From: an uncultured Bacteroidota bacterium
Lineage (GTDB): Bacteria; Bacteroidota; Bacteroidia; Flavobacteriales; BACL11
DNA: 49,828 bases
NCBI GenBank assembly: GCA_902533655.1
Contig: CACAMX010000003.1
Span: 1 to 49,828, forward strand
Reading direction: 5' to 3'
Positions 17,866-30,714 of the stretch are shown here, piece by piece; position 1 is the stretch's first letter, and the number at the start of each line of letters is the position of its first letter. Under the pieces are notes generated by a model. That model was not told the DNA's origin, did no database searches, and was given only the letters and a program-made list of their open reading frames with translations. The position numbers and the translations under genes are program-made.

Positions 17866-20800
17866 TTATTTTTCATTTAATAATTCGTTAACTTCTTCTT
17901 CAATTTCAAATTCATTATTAAATTCGATTTTCGAACCTACAAGAATCTCATCAGCATGAACCATTCCTGTACCTGCGGGAATTTTCTTTCCGACAATGAC
18001 ATTTTCTTTAAGTCCTTTTAGTGTGTCTCTCTTTGCATTTATTGCAGCTTCATTTAAAACTTTAGTTGTTTGTTGAAAAGAGGCAGCTGAGATCCAACTA
18101 TCAGTTTGTAGTGAAGCTCTTGTAATACCTTGCAAAACAGGTTTTGAAACAGCAGGAGTGACATCTCTAGAAACAACGAGTTTTAAATCATCTCTCTTTA
18201 GTCTTGAGTTTTCCTCTCTAAGTTTTCTTGAATCAATAATTTGACCTACTTTAAGGTTATTTGAATCACCTGAGTCAACAACATATTTTTTTCCAAAAAT
18301 AGAATCATTATATTCCATAAAATCATCCTTGGAAATAAGTTGCTTTTCAAGAAATATTGTATCTCCTGAATCAGTTATCTCAACTTTTCTTAACATTTGC
18401 CTTACTAATACTTCAAAGTGCTTATCATTAATCTTAACACCCTGAAGTCTATAAACATCTTGAATTTCATTTACGATATATTCTTGTACAGCAGTAACTC
18501 CTTTTATTGAAAGGATATCAGACGGTGTAACTACACCATCACATAAAGGAGTACCTGCTTTCACAAAATCATTTTCTTGAACTAAAATATGCCTAGAAAG
18601 TTTAATTAGATATTTTTTTATTTCATTACTTTTAGATGTAATTATTATTTCTTTGTTTCCTCTTTTAATCTTGCCGAAACTTACAATACCATCAATCTCA
18701 GAAACAACTGCAGGATTTGATGGATTTCTAGCTTCAAACATTTCAGTTACTCTGGGTAATCCTCCTGTAATGTCTCCTGATGCATTTGCAGATCTAGGCA
18801 TCTTAGCAATAATAGTTCCTGCCTTTATTTTCTCTTTCTCAGAAACAATTACATGTGCTCCTACCGGAACGTTGTAAGTCCTATTATCCTTTTTTTCAAC
18901 TACTGATATTGAGGGTGATAAAGTCTTAGATCTGCTATCAATAATAACTTTTTCCTTGTAACCTGTTTGCTCATCAGATTCAACTCTGTATGTAGTACCT
19001 TCAATAATGTCTCCAAAGGTGACTTTTCCATCTATCTCAGAAATTATAAGTGCGTTATATGGATCCCATTCACAAATTTTTTGACCAATCTTAACATCTC
19101 CTTCTTTGATATGTATTGTAGAGCCGTATGGGATAACATGTGATGCTAAGACATTTCCATATTGCTTATCTAAAAATCTTAATTCTGCTGTTCTACTAAT
19201 TACTATCTCAATTTTTTTTCCATTTTCATCTTTAGTGTTTACTGTCTTTAAATCATCGATTTGAACTAAACAATCAGATTTAGCAGTAATGTTAGCATCA
19301 ACTTCAGACCTTGATGCTGTTCCTCCAACATGAAAGGTCCTTAATGTAAGCTGTGTTCCAGGCTCACCAATTGATTGTGCTGCCACAATTCCTATAGGTT
19401 CACCTGTTTGTGCTAATCTAGCAGATCCTAAACTAACACCATAACACTTAGCACATATCCCTCTCTTACTTTGACATGTGAGTGCAGACCTAACTTCTAT
19501 TGAATCATATCCAGAATCTTCAATTAAAATTGCACTGTTTTCATCAATAATTTCACCAGCAGGCAATACACTTCCATCGATTGGAACATCATTTAACAAA
19601 GTTCTACCAATAATTCTATCTTTCAAAGACTCTATTACCTCTTGATTATTTTTTAAAGAACTTACTTCTATTCCACGAAGTGTTCCACAATCATTTTCAA
19701 CAACAATCACATCTTGCGCAACATCTACTAATCTTCTAGTCAAATAACCCGCGTCCGCTGTTTTTAAAGCAGTATCCGCAAGACCTTTTCTAGCACCATG
19801 CGTTGAAATGAAATATTCTAAAATTGACAAACCTTCGCTAAAATTAGTTACAATTGGATTTTCAATAATTGACTCTCCATGATCACCCGATTTTTTTGGT
19901 TTTGCCATGAGACCTCTCATACCTGAAAGCTGTCTTATTTGCTCTTTGGAGCCTCTGGCGCCAGAATCAAGCATCATGTAAACAGAATTAAATCCTTGTT
20001 TATCAGAACTAATTTTTGACATAACAGTCTCAGTTAGTCTAGCATTTGTATTTGTCCAAACATCGATAACCTGATTGTATCTCTCATTGTTAGTAATAAA
20101 ACCCATTTGATAGTTTGATTTTATTTCATCAACTTGGTTGTTAGCTTTATTTATTAGCTCTTCTTTTTCATCAGGAACAATAACATCTCCCAAATTAAAA
20201 GATAATCCACCTTTAAAAGCCATCTCAAATCCTGCTTTCTTAATTTTATCCAAAAAGAACACAGTATCAGCAACTCCAAACTTATCGAGAATATCGCCAA
20301 TGATTGATCTGAGTGATTTTTTTGTCAGTAACTCATTAACAAAGTCTGCACCCTCAGGCAATAGTTCATTAAATAATGACCTACCCACTGTTGTTTCAAT
20401 AATTATTTTCTTGTATCTTAATTTGATAATAGCATGTAAATCAACTTTCTTTTCATTATATGCAATTCTAACCTCTTGAGGTGAATAAAATGTAATGCCT
20501 TCACCTTTTACTTTTACTTCATCAGTAGATTTTTTACTTTTTGTCATGTAATACAATCCAAGAACCATATCTTGTGAAGGAACAGTAATTGGAGCTCCAT
20601 TAGCAGGGTTAAGAATATTGTGCGAGGCTAACATCAACATTTGTGCTTCAAGTATTGCAGCGGAACCAAGTGGTAAATGAACAGCCATTTGATCACCATC
20701 AAAATCAGCATTAAATGCTGTACATACCAAAGGATGGAGTTGGATAGCCTTTCCTTCAATCATTTTGGGTTGAAATGCTTGTATACCTAATCTGTGTAAT

Positions 20801-22137
20801 GTTGGAGCTCTGTTTAAAAGTACTGGATGTCCTTTCATTACGTTCTCTAAAATATCCCAAACAACAGCTTCTCTAGAGTCAACAATTTTTTTTGCAGTTT
20901 TTACAGTTTTAACAATCCCTCTTTCGATGAGCTTTCTAATAATAAATGGTTTATATAATTCAGCTGCCATTTCTTTAGGAATACCACATTCATGCATTTC
21001 TAACTCAGGACCAACTACAATAACAGACCTTGCAGAATAGTCAACTCTCTTTCCTAATAAATTTTGTCTAAATCTTCCTTGCTTTCCTTTAAGTGAATCT
21101 GACAAAGATTTGAGTGCCCTATTACCATCTGCTTTGACAGCAGATGATTTTCTTGAGTTATCAAAGAGTGCATCTACAGATTCTTGTAACATTCTTTTCT
21201 CATTTCTGAGTATTATATCTGGTGCATTTATTTCCATTAACCTTTTAAGCCTGTTATTTCTGATTATAACTCTTCTATACAGATCGTTTAAGTCAGAAGT
21301 TGCGAATCTACCGCCATCAAGAGGCACAAGTGGTCTTAGCTCGGGTGGGATAACTGGTATTACCTTGATAGTCATCCATTCTGGTCGATTTTCAGAGTGG
21401 CTGTTAGCATCTCTGAACGCTTCAACAACTTGTAGTCTTTTTAATGCTTCAGCTTTTCTTTGCTGTGAAGTTTCTGTATTTGCTCTATCTCTAAGCTCGT
21501 ATGATAGCAAATCAAGATCTAACCTAGCTAACAAATCATGTATTGCTTCAGCACCCATTTTTGCAATAAACTTGCTTGGGTCTTCATCGGATAAATATTG
21601 ATTTTCAGCAGGTAATTTATCTAAAATATTTAGGTACTCTTCTTCAGTTAGAAAGTCCATTTTTTTGATTTCTTCACCTTCTTCATTAGTAATACCATCT
21701 ACAGTTTGTATCACAACATATCTTTCATAGTAGACAATCATGTCTAACTTTTTGGAAGGAAGACCAAGAAGATAACCTATTTTATTGGGAAGTGTTCTGA
21801 AATACCAAATGTGTGCAACAGGTACAACTAGATTAATATGTCCTATCCTTTGTCTTCTTACCTTCTTTTCAGTTACTTCAACTCCACATCTATCGCAAAT
21901 TATACCTCTATATCTAATTCTCTTGTATTTACCACAATGACATTCATAGTCTTTTGTTGGCCCAAAAACCCTTTCACAAAAAAGTCCACCAATTTCTGGC
22001 TTGTATGTTCTATAATTTATTGTTTCAGGTTTAACAACCTCACCATGAGATTTTGCTAAAACGTCTTCAGGTGATGACAAACTAATTTTTAATGTTGTAA
22101 AATCAAGATTTTGAGAATTGTTTTTTATATTTTTCAT
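17866..22137 (-). CDS. rpoC: RNA polymerase beta' subunit
   Basis: '[15 protein letters not shown]' catalytic motif, '[24 protein letters not shown]' zinc finger; 1423 aa. Confidence 0.99.
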   Translation of the reverse strand: MKNIKNNSQNLDFTTLKISLSSPEDVLAKSHGEVVKPETINYRTYKPEIGGLFCERVFGPTKDYECHCGKYKRIRYRGIICDRCGVEVTEKKVRRQRIGHINLVVPVAHIWYFRTLPNKIGYLLGLPSKKLDMIVYYERYVVIQTVDGITNEEGEEIKKMDFLTEEEYLNILDKLPAENQYLSDEDPSKFIAKMGAEAIHDLLARLDLDLLSYELRDRANTETSQQRKAEALKRLQVVEAFRDANSHSENRPEWMTIKVIPVIPPELRPLVPLDGGRFATSDLNDLYRRVIIRNNRLKRLMEINAPDIILRNEKRMLQESVDALFDNSRKSSAVKADGNRALKSLSDSLKGKQGRFRQNLLGKRVDYSARSVIVVGPELEMHECGIPKEMAAELYKPFIIRKLIERGIVKTVKTAKKIVDSREAVVWDILENVMKGHPVLLNRAPTLHRLGIQAFQPKMIEGKAIQLHPLVCTAFNADFDGDQMAVHLPLGSAAILEAQMLMLASHNILNPANGAPITVPSQDMVLGLYYMTKSKKSTDEVKVKGEGITFYSPQEVRIAYNEKKVDLHAIIKLRYKKIIIETTVGRSLFNELLPEGADFVNELLTKKSLRSIIGDILDKFGVADTVFFLDKIKKAGFEMAFKGGLSFNLGDVIVPDEKEELINKANNQVDEIKSNYQMGFITNNERYNQVIDVWTNTNARLTETVMSKISSDKQGFNSVYMMLDSGARGSKEQIRQLSGMRGLMAKPKKSGDHGESIIENPIVTNFSEGLSILEYFISTHGARKGLADTALKTADAGYLTRRLVDVAQDVIVVENDCGTLRGIEVSSLKNNQEVIESLKDRIIGRTLLNDVPIDGSVLPAGEIIDENSAILIEDSGYDSIEVRSALTCQSKRGICAKCYGVSLGSARLAQTGEPIGIVAAQSIGEPGTQLTLRTFHVGGTASRSEVDANITAKSDCLVQIDDLKTVNTKDENGKKIEIVISRTAELRFLDKQYGNVLASHVIPYGSTIHIKEGDVKIGQKICEWDPYNALIISEIDGKVTFGDIIEGTTYRVESDEQTGYKEKVIIDSRSKTLSPSISVVEKKDNRTYNVPVGAHVIVSEKEKIKAGTIIAKMPRSANASGDITGGLPRVTEMFEARNPSNPAVVSEIDGIVSFGKIKRGNKEIIITSKSNEIKKYLIKLSRHILVQENDFVKAGTPLCDGVVTPSDILSIKGVTAVQEYIVNEIQDVYRLQGVKINDKHFEVLVRQMLRKVEITDSGDTIFLEKQLISKDDFMEYNDSIFGKKYVVDSGDSNNLKVGQIIDSRKLREENSRLKRDDLKLVVSRDVTPAVSKPVLQGITRASLQTDSWISAASFQQTTKVLNEAAINAKRDTLKGLKENVIVGKKIPAGTGMVHADEILVGSKIEFNNEFEIEEEVNELLNEK

Positions 22138-22147
22138 TTATTAATTT

Positions 22148-25100
22148 TTATTCAAATGATACTTTCAATCCAAGTCCATTAAGTTCATGTAATAGAACAT
22201 TAAATGATTCTGGGATATTCGCAACTGGCAGCTCTTTACCTTTGACGATACTTTCAAATGTTTTTGCTCTTCCAGTAACATCGTCAGATTTTAATGTTAA
22301 CATTTCTTGTAGAATATTTGATGCTCCGTAACCCTCTAATGCCCAAACCTCCATCTCACCTAATCTCTGACCACCAAACTGAGCCTTTCCACCTAGGGGT
22401 TGTTGAGTAATTAGTGAGTAAGGTCCAATTGATCTAGCATGCATTTTATCATCAATAAGATGACCAAGTTTAAGCATGTAAATAACACCAACAGTTGCAG
22501 GTTGCTCAAACTTTTCTCCTGTTCCACCATCAAATAAATAGGTTTGCCCAAGTCTAGGTAGCTTAGCTTCATCTGTCTCAATGTTTATTTGATCAATAGT
22601 AGCACCATCAAAAACTGGAGTAAAGTATTTCTTGTTTAATTTCAGTCCAGCCCATCCTAGAATGGTTTCATAAATTTGTCCGAGATTCATCCTAGATGGA
22701 ACTCCTAGGGGGTTCAAGATAATATCAACAGGTGTTCCATCATCCAAATATGGCATATCTTCATCTCGAACAACTCTTGATACTATACCTTTATTTCCAT
22801 GCCTACCTGCAAGTTTGTCACCAACTTTAACTTTTCTCTTTTTTGCAACTTGAACTTTAGCGAGTTGTAATACACCTTTTGGTAATTCATCACCAACAGT
22901 TATTGAAAATAGATCTCTTCTATAATCTCCATAAACTTCATTGTATTTTCTAACATAGTTCTGAATGAGTAGTTTGACTAAATTATTGTTGTCGTCTTTC
23001 ATAGTCCACAAGTCAGGATCTACAATTAAATAGTTAACATCTGTGAGTATTTTCTTTGTAAATTTTACACTTTTTTCAATGACAACTTCACCTAAGATAT
23101 TTTTAACACCTCTTGTAGCCTTTCCACCTATTACAGAGTAAAGTTTTGAAACCAACAAAGACTTCAAATCCTTGGTTGTTGATTTAAATGAATTCTCAAT
23201 AGCTTCAACTTTTTCTTTGTCGTATTCTCTATCTTTTTTGGTTTTTAAAGATTTCGAAAATAAAGACTTGCTGATTACAACACCTTGATGCGATGGCTTT
23301 GCTTTTAACGAAGCATCTTTTACATCACCAGCTTTTTCTCCAAATATAGCTCTCAAAAGCTTTTCTTCAGGTGTTGGATCTGATTCTCCTTTCGGCGTTA
23401 TTTTACCAATTAAAATATCTCCTGTTTTAATTTTAGTTCCAACCCTAATCATTCCATTTTCATCTAAATCTTTTGTTGCAATTTCACTAATGTTAGGGAT
23501 GTCGGCAGTTAATTCTTCAGCTCCCCTTTTAGTTTCTCTTACACTTACTGAATGTTCTTCAATGTGTAAAGAAGTAAATAAATCTTCTCTTACAACTCTT
23601 TCAGATAAAACTATAGCATCCTCAAAATTATATCCTTTCCAAGGCATGAATGCCACTTTCAAATTTCTTCCAATTGCTAACTCACCATTTTCTGTTGCGT
23701 AACCTTCACATAAAACTTGCCCTTTTTTTATTTTATCTCCAACTCTGACTATTGGTCTAATGTTTATACAAGTATTCTGGTTGGTTTTTTTAAACTTGGT
23801 AAGAAAATAATCTTTTTCTAGACTATCAAAACTTATTAATTCTTCATCTTTATTTTTTTTGTATTTAACACTAATTTTATTAGCATCAACATAAGTAACC
23901 TCACCACTTCCTTCAGCATTAATTAGAGTTCTTGAGTCTTTGGCAACATGAGGTTCTAAACCTGTTCCTACAATTGGAGCTTCAGTTTTTAGCAGGGGAA
24001 CCGCTTGTCTCATCATGTTAGAGCCCATTAGTGCTCTATTTGCATCATCATGCTCTAAAAATGGTATAAGTGACGCGGCTATAGACGCAATTTGATTTGG
24101 AGCAACATCCATTAAGTCTACATTATCTGGTTCAGTCACCATATAATCTGACTCTTTTCTAGACTTTATTCTACTAGACATAAAGTTTCCATTGTTGTCT
24201 AATGGGGCGTTTGCTTGAGCTATTATTTTATTTTCTTCTTCTTCGGCGCTAATGTATTTAGGTTCTGAATGCATATCAACTTTACCTTTAATTAAGGTTC
24301 TGTATGGGGTTTCAATAAAACCCAATTTATTGACCTTTGCGTAAACGCAAAGAGATGAAATAAGTCCAATGTTAGGACCCTCGGGTGTTTCAATTGGACA
24401 TAATCTACCATAATGTGTATAGTGAACATCTCTTACCTCAAAACCAGCTCTTTCTCTTGAGAGGCCACCGGGTCCTAAAGCAGAAACTCTTCTTTTGTGA
24501 GTTACTTCAGCCAGAGGATTTGTTTGATCCATAAATTGGGACAACTGACTTGTTCCAAAGAAAGAATTAATTACTGAAGATAAAGTTTTTGCATTAATTA
24601 AATCAATTGGTGTAAACACTTCATTATCTCTGACATTCATTCTCTCTCTTATTGTTCTTGCCATTCTATTTAACCCCACAGTGAATTGAGAAGATAACTG
24701 TTCTCCTACTGTTCTAACTCTCCTGTTTGATAAATGATCTATGTCGTCGACATCAACTTTTGAGTTAACAAGATGAATTAGGTTTTTGATAATCGATACA
24801 ATATCTTCATTTGTTAGTACATGCTTCTCTAAGTCTATATCAAGTTTGAGTCTCTTGTTAATCCTGTATCTTCCTACATGGCCAAGACTATACCTTTGAT
24901 CAGAAAAAAATAATTTATCAATTATTCCCCTAGCAGTTTCATCGTCAGGTGCCTCAGCAGACCTTAGTTGTCTGTAAATATGACGAATTGCTTCGATTTC
25001 TGAATTCGAAGGATCTTTCTGTAATGTATTATGAATAAGAGAGTGGTCAGCAATATCATTGTCTGACTTGTGAAGTAATATTGTCTCGCAACCAGAATTA

Positions 25101-25957
25101 ATTATCTCATCAACATGACTATTTTCTAAGATGATATCTCTATCGAGGATTACTTCGTTTCTTTCAATTGGCACAAGTTCTCCTGTATCCTCGTCAACAA
25201 AATCATCAACCCATGATTTTAGCACTCTTGCCGCTAACTTTCTACCAATTACCCTCTTTAATCCACTCTTCGTTACTTTAACTTCATCAGCTAGATCAAA
25301 TATTTCTAGTATATCTCTATCGCTTTCAAAGCCAATAGCACGAAGTAATGTTGTAACAGGCAACTTCTTCTTTCTATCAATGTATGCATACATGACGTTG
25401 TTTATGTCAGTAGTGAACTCAATCCAAGAACCCTTGAACGGAATTACTCTTGCAGAATATAGCTTAGTACCATTAGAATGAAAGCTTTGACCAAAGAACA
25501 CGCCAGGTGATCTGTGTAATTGTGATACAACAACTCTTTCAGCACCATTTATTAAGAACGTCCCTTTAGGGGTCATAATTGGTATATTACCAAAATAAAC
25601 ATCTTGAACAATTGTTTCAAAATCCTCATGATCAGGGTCTGTACAATAGAGCTTGAGCTTTACTTTTAATGGAACCTTGAATGTCAAACCCCTTTCAATG
25701 CATTCCTCGATGTTGTATCTAGGAGGGTCAATAGTATAATCTACAAATTCAAGAACAAAATTATTTCTTGAATCAGTAATGGGAAAAAGTTCTTGAAAGG
25801 TTTTGTATAACCCCTCTTGTTTTCTTTCTTCCAAAGTTGTTCCAATCTTAAAGAAAGACTGAAAACTCTTAAGTTGAATGTCAAGGAAATCAGGGTAATC
25901 AACAATTGAGGAAATTTTAGCAAAATTAGTTCTATCTTTAGAGGTATATTTTTTCAA
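22148..25957 (-). CDS. rpoB: RNA polymerase beta subunit
   Basis: '[30 protein letters not shown]', '[15 protein letters not shown]'; 1269 aa. Confidence 0.99.
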   Translation of the reverse strand: MKKYTSKDRTNFAKISSIVDYPDFLDIQLKSFQSFFKIGTTLEERKQEGLYKTFQELFPITDSRNNFVLEFVDYTIDPPRYNIEECIERGLTFKVPLKVKLKLYCTDPDHEDFETIVQDVYFGNIPIMTPKGTFLINGAERVVVSQLHRSPGVFFGQSFHSNGTKLYSARVIPFKGSWIEFTTDINNVMYAYIDRKKKLPVTTLLRAIGFESDRDILEIFDLADEVKVTKSGLKRVIGRKLAARVLKSWVDDFVDEDTGELVPIERNEVILDRDIILENSHVDEIINSGCETILLHKSDNDIADHSLIHNTLQKDPSNSEIEAIRHIYRQLRSAEAPDDETARGIIDKLFFSDQRYSLGHVGRYRINKRLKLDIDLEKHVLTNEDIVSIIKNLIHLVNSKVDVDDIDHLSNRRVRTVGEQLSSQFTVGLNRMARTIRERMNVRDNEVFTPIDLINAKTLSSVINSFFGTSQLSQFMDQTNPLAEVTHKRRVSALGPGGLSRERAGFEVRDVHYTHYGRLCPIETPEGPNIGLISSLCVYAKVNKLGFIETPYRTLIKGKVDMHSEPKYISAEEEENKIIAQANAPLDNNGNFMSSRIKSRKESDYMVTEPDNVDLMDVAPNQIASIAASLIPFLEHDDANRALMGSNMMRQAVPLLKTEAPIVGTGLEPHVAKDSRTLINAEGSGEVTYVDANKISVKYKKNKDEELISFDSLEKDYFLTKFKKTNQNTCINIRPIVRVGDKIKKGQVLCEGYATENGELAIGRNLKVAFMPWKGYNFEDAIVLSERVVREDLFTSLHIEEHSVSVRETKRGAEELTADIPNISEIATKDLDENGMIRVGTKIKTGDILIGKITPKGESDPTPEEKLLRAIFGEKAGDVKDASLKAKPSHQGVVISKSLFSKSLKTKKDREYDKEKVEAIENSFKSTTKDLKSLLVSKLYSVIGGKATRGVKNILGEVVIEKSVKFTKKILTDVNYLIVDPDLWTMKDDNNNLVKLLIQNYVRKYNEVYGDYRRDLFSITVGDELPKGVLQLAKVQVAKKRKVKVGDKLAGRHGNKGIVSRVVRDEDMPYLDDGTPVDIILNPLGVPSRMNLGQIYETILGWAGLKLNKKYFTPVFDGATIDQINIETDEAKLPRLGQTYLFDGGTGEKFEQPATVGVIYMLKLGHLIDDKMHARSIGPYSLITQQPLGGKAQFGGQRLGEMEVWALEGYGASNILQEMLTLKSDDVTGRAKTFESIVKGKELPVANIPESFNVLLHELNGLGLKVSFE

Positions 25958-26029
25958 TTTTTTTTTTGGTTTTTGTTAGAAATTTTATTGATAGTTTACT
26001 CAAAAATAATTAAGAGTTGTTAAGTTGAA

Positions 26030-26413
26030 CTACTTTAATTCAACCTCAGCTCCGGCATCTTCTAAAGCTTTCTTTACTCCTTCTGCTTCTTCTTTACTAA
26101 CACCTTCTTTCACTGCTTTTGGAGCGCTATCAACTATTTCCTTAGCCTCTTTTAAACCAAGTCCAGTTAACTCTTTAACTGCTTTCACAACTTGCAATTT
26201 TGAACCACCGGCTGCTTTTAATATAATATCGAATTCACTTTTTTCTTCAGCTTGGTCAGCACCACCTGCGGTAGCTCCTGGCGCTGCTGCAACTGCTACA
26301 GCTGCCGCTGCTGGTTCAATTCCATATTCTTCTTTTAATATGTTCGCTAGTTCATTTACCTCCTTTACTGAGAGATTAACTAACTTTTCTGCGAAATCTT
26401 TTATATCTGCCAT
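26030..26413 (-). CDS. rplL: 50S ribosomal protein L7/L12
   Basis: '[43 protein letters not shown]'. Confidence 0.99.
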   Translation of the reverse strand: MADIKDFAEKLVNLSVKEVNELANILKEEYGIEPAAAAVAVAAAPGATAGGADQAEEKSEFDIILKAAGGSKLQVVKAVKELTGLGLKEAKEIVDSAPKAVKEGVSKEEAEGVKKALEDAGAEVELK

Positions 26414-26453
26414 TTTTTTTGTTTTTAGTTATTATTGATTTTAATGTTATTAA

Positions 26454-26993
26454 TTATGTGGAAGCATTATTTGAAGAAGCTTTTTCTTCAATACTTTTTA
26501 ATAAATTAGATAATTTTGCATTACTAGATTTCAAAGATGCTATAACATTTTTGATTGGTGAATCTAGTAATGTAATTATATCTCCTATTAATTCTTCTTT
26601 AGACTTTAACCTGGCAAGAGCTGGTAGATGCTCATCTCCAATGTAAAATTCTTCATCTATGTGTGCTGCTTTGAGAATTGGCTTCTCGTTTTTCTTTCTA
26701 AATTCTTTTATAATTTTGGCAGGAACGCTAGCGGATTCAGAGAACATGATTGACGTATTACCATTTAGAATTTCATGTAGAGAACTGAAATCAGTTTCAT
26801 TTAAATCAAGTGCTTTTTTCAAAAGGGTATTTTTAACTACAGATAAACTAACTTCTCTTTTGTAGCAAAGCCTTCTGAGACTACTAGTTTGCTCAGCATT
26901 AAGACCAGAAATGTCAGCTAAATAAAAATTCCTGTTTTCTTTCAGGTTTTTGTCGATTAAACTTATTATTTTATTTTTTTCCTCTTTTTTCAT
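26454..26993 (-). CDS. rplJ: 50S ribosomal protein L10
   Basis: Position between rplL and rplA; 'FYLADISGLNAEQTSSLRRLCYKREVSLSVVKNTLLKKAL'. Confidence 0.98.
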   Translation of the reverse strand: MKKEEKNKIISLIDKNLKENRNFYLADISGLNAEQTSSLRRLCYKREVSLSVVKNTLLKKALDLNETDFSSLHEILNGNTSIMFSESASVPAKIIKEFRKKNEKPILKAAHIDEEFYIGDEHLPALARLKSKEELIGDIITLLDSPIKNVIASLKSSNAKLSNLLKSIEEKASSNNAST

Positions 26994-26994
26994 T

Positions 26995-27687
26995 TTATTG
27001 ATTAAAACTTGATGATTCTACAGTTATAGCATGTCCCATTGAACTTGAGATGCTTATGCTCTTAATATAGGTTCCCTTTGACGCAGAGGGCTTAAGTTTT
27101 TTGATTGTTGACAATAGCTCCTCAGCATTTTCGGAAATTTTTTTGATATCAAAAGAAACTTTGCCGATTGATGCATGAACGATTCCATTTTTATCTACTT
27201 TAAAATCTATTTTACCTTTTTTGATATCAATTATAGCTTTTCCTATTTCGTTCGTGACTGTTCCTGACTTTGGATTAGGCATTAAGCCACGTGGTCCAAG
27301 AACTTTTCCTAAAGCACCTAGCTTAGACATTGCAGATGGCATTGTAACTATAACATCAACATCTGTCCAACCATTCTTTATCTTTTTAATGTAATCTTCA
27401 AAACCTACATGATCAGCTCCTGCTTTGATCGCTTCCTCTTTTTTGTCATCAGTCACAATTGCTAAGACAGAAACTTTTTTACCAGTACCATGCGGAAGAG
27501 TAGCAACACCTCTTACCATCTGGTTTGCTTGCTTGGGATCTACTCCAAGTCTGATTGCAATATCGATTGATGCATCGAACTTTTCCATTGATGCTTCTTT
27601 TACAATTTTACTAGCTGATTTTAGGTCATAAGGAATGGAAAAATCAAACTTTTCAGTAACTTCTTTTCTATTTCTTGTTAACTTCAT
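26995..27687 (-). CDS. rplA: 50S ribosomal protein L1
   Basis: 'LPHGTGKKVSVLAI', 'LGKVLGPRGLMPNPKSGTVT'. Confidence 0.99.
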   Translation of the reverse strand: MKLTRNRKEVTEKFDFSIPYDLKSASKIVKEASMEKFDASIDIAIRLGVDPKQANQMVRGVATLPHGTGKKVSVLAIVTDDKKEEAIKAGADHVGFEDYIKKIKNGWTDVDVIVTMPSAMSKLGALGKVLGPRGLMPNPKSGTVTNEIGKAIIDIKKGKIDFKVDKNGIVHASIGKVSFDIKKISENAEELLSTIKKLKPSASKGTYIKSISISSSMGHAITVESSSFNQ

Positions 27688-27689
27688 TT

Positions 27690-28133
27690 TTAATTATTTT
27701 TCGGAAAGTTTCCTTTAACATTTATACCCATGCTTCTAGCAGTTCCAGCAACCATTTTCATAGCCGACTGAACACTAAATGCATTAAGATCATTCATTTT
27801 ATCTTCAGCTATTAATTTAACTTGATCCCATGTGACACTTCCAATTTTACTTCTATTTGGTTCGCTTGAACCTTTTGATTTTTTCATTGCTTCGAGTAGT
27901 TGAGATGCTGCTGGAGCAGTTTTAATAACAAATTCAAATGATTTGTCAGCAAATACAGTAATTACGACTGGGACAATTTTTCCAGGTTTGTCTTGCGTTC
28001 TAGCGTTAAATTGTTTGCAAAACTCCATTATGTTAACACCTTTTGCACCTAAAGCTGGTCCGACTGGTGGTGCAGGGTTTGCAGCACCACCTCGAATTTG
28101 TAATTTAATTATTCCTGAAATCTCTTTTGCCAT
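27690..28133 (-). CDS. rplK: 50S ribosomal protein L11
   Basis: '[36 protein letters not shown]'. Confidence 0.99.
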   Translation of the reverse strand: MAKEISGIIKLQIRGGAANPAPPVGPALGAKGVNIMEFCKQFNARTQDKPGKIVPVVITVFADKSFEFVIKTAPAASQLLEAMKKSKGSSEPNRSKIGSVTWDQVKLIAEDKMNDLNAFSVQSAMKMVAGTARSMGINVKGNFPKNN

Positions 28134-28135
28134 AA

Positions 28136-28690
28136 CTATATTTTTTCAACTTGCATAAAATTTAACTCAAGGGGTGTTTTCCTTCCAAAAATTTTTACCA
28201 TTAACTTGAGCTTTTTTCTTTGTTCATCAATCGCTTCAATTTCAGCATCAAAACTGTTGAAAGGACCATCAATTACCTTTACAATTTCACCAATGACAAA
28301 GGGTATATTAACATTTTCAACAGAAACAGCCATTTCATCAACTTTTCCAAGGATTCTATTAATCTCGCTTTTTCTCATCGGAACAGGAACTCCACCTTTT
28401 TTGGAACTTAAAAATCCCATAACCCCAGGAACTCTTCTTAGTATATGAGGCACTTCACCGACTAAATCAGCCTCAACTAACACATAACCGGGGAAAAAAT
28501 TCCTATCCTTACTTACCTTTTTGCCATTTCTGATTTGATATACTTTCTCAGTTGGCACAAGTATTTTGGAGACAAATTTACTCATTCCATTAATTTCAAC
28601 TTCTTTTTCAATTGATTCAGCTGTCTTTTTTTCTTTGCCCCCCACTACGCGAAGTACATACCAATTGTTCTGTTTAGTTTCTGTGTTCAT
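28136..28690 (-). CDS. nusG: Transcription termination/antitermination factor NusG
   Basis: '[21 protein letters not shown]', '[12 protein letters not shown]', '[21 protein letters not shown]' KOW. Confidence 0.98.
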   Translation of the reverse strand: MNTETKQNNWYVLRVVGGKEKKTAESIEKEVEINGMSKFVSKILVPTEKVYQIRNGKKVSKDRNFFPGYVLVEADLVGEVPHILRRVPGVMGFLSSKKGGVPVPMRKSEINRILGKVDEMAVSVENVNIPFVIGEIVKVIDGPFNSFDAEIEAIDEQRKKLKLMVKIFGRKTPLELNFMQVEKI

Positions 28691-28693
28691 AAT

Positions 28694-28888
28694 CTATACG
28701 AAAAAACTGTAATAAAAATCTAGAATGTTGCTAAATGAGGTGTCTAAGAGATATATGATAAGAGCTATGAAGACTGTTGCAATGGCGACAACTATTGAAC
28801 TATTTTGAAGATCACTCCAACTTGGCCAGGTAACCTTGTGAAGAAGTTCAGCGAAAGCTTCTTTTATGTATAATATCATTTTACTCAT
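28694..28888 (-). CDS. secE: Preprotein translocase subunit SecE
   Basis: 64 aa, 'EAFAELLHKVTWPSWSDLQNSSIVV' SecE motif; upstream of nusG. Confidence 0.96.
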   Translation of the reverse strand: MSKMILYIKEAFAELLHKVTWPSWSDLQNSSIVVAIATVFIALIIYLLDTSFSNILDFYYSFFV

Positions 28889-28901
28889 AAACTACTATTA
28901 G

Positions 28902-28974
28902 CACGGGTGGAGAGACTCGAACTCCCAACCAATGGTTTTGGAGACCACTACTCTACCAATTGAGCTACACCCGT
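28902..28974 (-). tRNA. tRNA-Trp (CCA anticodon)
   Basis: Cloverleaf: acceptor ACGGGTG/CACCCGT, T-loop GGTTCGAGTC-type 'GAGTTCGAGTCTC', anticodon loop CTCCAAA. Confidence 0.97.
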
Positions 28975-29000
28975 TTGCATTATAAACAGTTGCTTCTCCT

Positions 29001-30188
29001 TTACTTTTCAATAGAGGTAATTTGCCCTGCACCAACAGTTCTTCCACCCTCTCTAATCGCAAACCTTAATCCTTCACTCATAGCAACTGGGCTTATAAGC
29101 TCAACAGTTATCGTAAGATTATCTCCTGGCATAACCATTTCAGTACCATCGGGAAGAATTATTTCACCTGTAACATCAGTTGTTCTTAGATAAAATTGTG
29201 GTCTATACTTGTTGTGAAATGGTGTATGTCTACCTCCTTCTTCTTTCTTTAGTATATAAACTTCAGCTTTGAACTTGGTATGGGGTGTTACAGAACCAGG
29301 TTTACATATTACCATACCTCTTTTGATATCAGTTTTTTCAATTCCTCTTAGAAGAATTCCAACGTTGTCACCAGCTTCACCTCTGTCAAGAATTTTTCTG
29401 AACATTTCAACACCAGTTACTGTAGATGCTAATTTTTCAGCACCCATACCAATGATGTCTACAGCATCACCTGAGTTTGCTACCCCAGTCTCAATTCTAC
29501 CAGTTGCAACTGTTCCTCTACCAGTAATCGTAAAAACGTCTTCAATTGGCATCAGAAAGTCTTTTTGATTATCTCTAACAGGTTCAGGAATGTACTTATC
29601 TACTTCACTCATTAATTCCTCTACTTTTGAAGTCCATTCTGCTTCACCATTTAGTGCACCTAAAGCAGATCCAGTAATGATTGGAGCGTTGTCCCCATCA
29701 TATTCATAAAAAGATAATAATTCCCTCACCTCCATCTCAACTAATTCCATTAATTCATCATCATCAACCATATCAGCTTTGTTTAGAAAAACTACAATGG
29801 CAGGTACGCCTACTTGTCTTGCAAGTAGTATATGCTCTCTTGTTTGTGGCATTGGGCCATCAGTTGCAGCACACACTAATATGGCACCATCCATTTGGGC
29901 AGCACCAGTAACCATATTTTTTACGTAATCAGCGTGACCAGGGCAATCGACATGAGCATAGTGTCTATTGTCAGTTTCATACTCAACGTGAGATGTATTT
30001 ATTGTTATTCCTCTTTCCTTTTCCTCAGGTGCATTATCAATTGTATCAAAGTCTCTAACTTCAGCACCACCCTTGGCAGCTAGTACTTTAGTTATAGCTG
30101 CTGTAAGTGTTGTTTTACCATGATCAACATGACCAATTGTACCAATGTTTAAATGTGGTTTGGTACGATTAAAATTTTCTTTTGCCAT
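29001..30188 (-). CDS. tuf: Elongation factor Tu
   Basis: '[22 protein letters not shown]', '[21 protein letters not shown]'-type motifs; 395 aa. Confidence 0.99.
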   Translation of the reverse strand: MAKENFNRTKPHLNIGTIGHVDHGKTTLTAAITKVLAAKGGAEVRDFDTIDNAPEEKERGITINTSHVEYETDNRHYAHVDCPGHADYVKNMVTGAAQMDGAILVCAATDGPMPQTREHILLARQVGVPAIVVFLNKADMVDDDELMELVEMEVRELLSFYEYDGDNAPIITGSALGALNGEAEWTSKVEELMSEVDKYIPEPVRDNQKDFLMPIEDVFTITGRGTVATGRIETGVANSGDAVDIIGMGAEKLASTVTGVEMFRKILDRGEAGDNVGILLRGIEKTDIKRGMVICKPGSVTPHTKFKAEVYILKKEEGGRHTPFHNKYRPQFYLRTTDVTGEIILPDGTEMVMPGDNLTITVELISPVAMSEGLRFAIREGGRTVGAGQITSIEK

Positions 30189-30254
30189 TTTTTTTAAATT
30201 TTAATTATTAATATTTCTTTTCCAACTCTCAATCAATTCAATTTTTTCCCTCAG

Positions 30255-30326
30255 AGCCAATGACGGGAATTGAACCCGTGACCTCTTCCTTACCAAGGAA
30301 ACGCTCTACCCCTGAGCTACATCGGC
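30255..30326 (-). tRNA. tRNA-Thr (GGT)
   Basis: Acceptor GCCGATG/CATTGGC, anticodon loop TTGGTAA, T-loop GGTTCAATTCC; CCA not encoded. Confidence 0.96.
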
Positions 30327-30337
30327 TAAAAGCCTAG

Positions 30338-30411
30338 AGCGAGAAACGGGATTCGAACCCGCGACCCTCAGCTTGGAAGGCTGATGCTCTAGCCAACTGA
30401 GCTATTCTCGC
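30338..30411 (-). tRNA. tRNA-Gly (TCC)
   Basis: Acceptor GCGAGAA/TTCTCGC, anticodon loop CTTCCAA, T-loop GGTTCGAATCC. Confidence 0.96.
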
Positions 30412-30422
30412 AGTTTTTGTTG

Positions 30423-30504
30423 TGGGGAGAACAGGATTCGAACCTGTGAAGGCTAAGCCAACAGATTTACAGTCTGCCCTCGTTGACCGCTTGAGTATCT
30501 CCCC
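30423..30504 (-). tRNA. tRNA-Tyr (GTA)
   Basis: Acceptor GGGGAGA/TCTCCCC, long variable arm, anticodon GTA in CTGTAAA. Confidence 0.96.
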
Positions 30505-30526
30505 AAATAAAGGAATGATAAATAAG

Positions 30527-30600
30527 AGCCGATAGAGGGACTCGAACCCACGACCTGCTGATTACAAATCAGCTGCTCTAGCCAGCTGAGCTATATCGGC
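30527..30600 (-). tRNA. tRNA-Thr (TGT)
   Basis: Acceptor GCCGATA/TATCGGC, anticodon loop TTTGTAA, T-loop GGTTCGAGTCC. Confidence 0.96.
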
Positions 30601-30714
30601 ATATCTACTTTCCTATCTAGTAAAAAAAGAACAAGCCCATTTAAGGTTTGCAAATTTATTAAAGTTTTGCTTACTATCACCATGTTTTACGTTTTTTTTA
30701 ACTAAAATAATTTA

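Noticed and set aside
20138-21601. Several + strand ORFs (e.g. 20138..20479, 21110..21601) inside rpoC
   Set aside because: Antisense to highly conserved rpoC; Ser/Leu/Phe-rich translations typical of antisense frames.
26025-26438. 137-aa + strand ORF (Ala/Ser/Phe-rich) opposite rplL
   Set aside because: Mirror of the low-complexity Ala/Lys/Glu-rich L7/L12 coding strand; composition artefact, no independent support.
30255-30600. Two tRNA-Thr genes as a duplication
   Set aside because: Different anticodons (GGT and TGT) and different sequences; standard isoacceptors.
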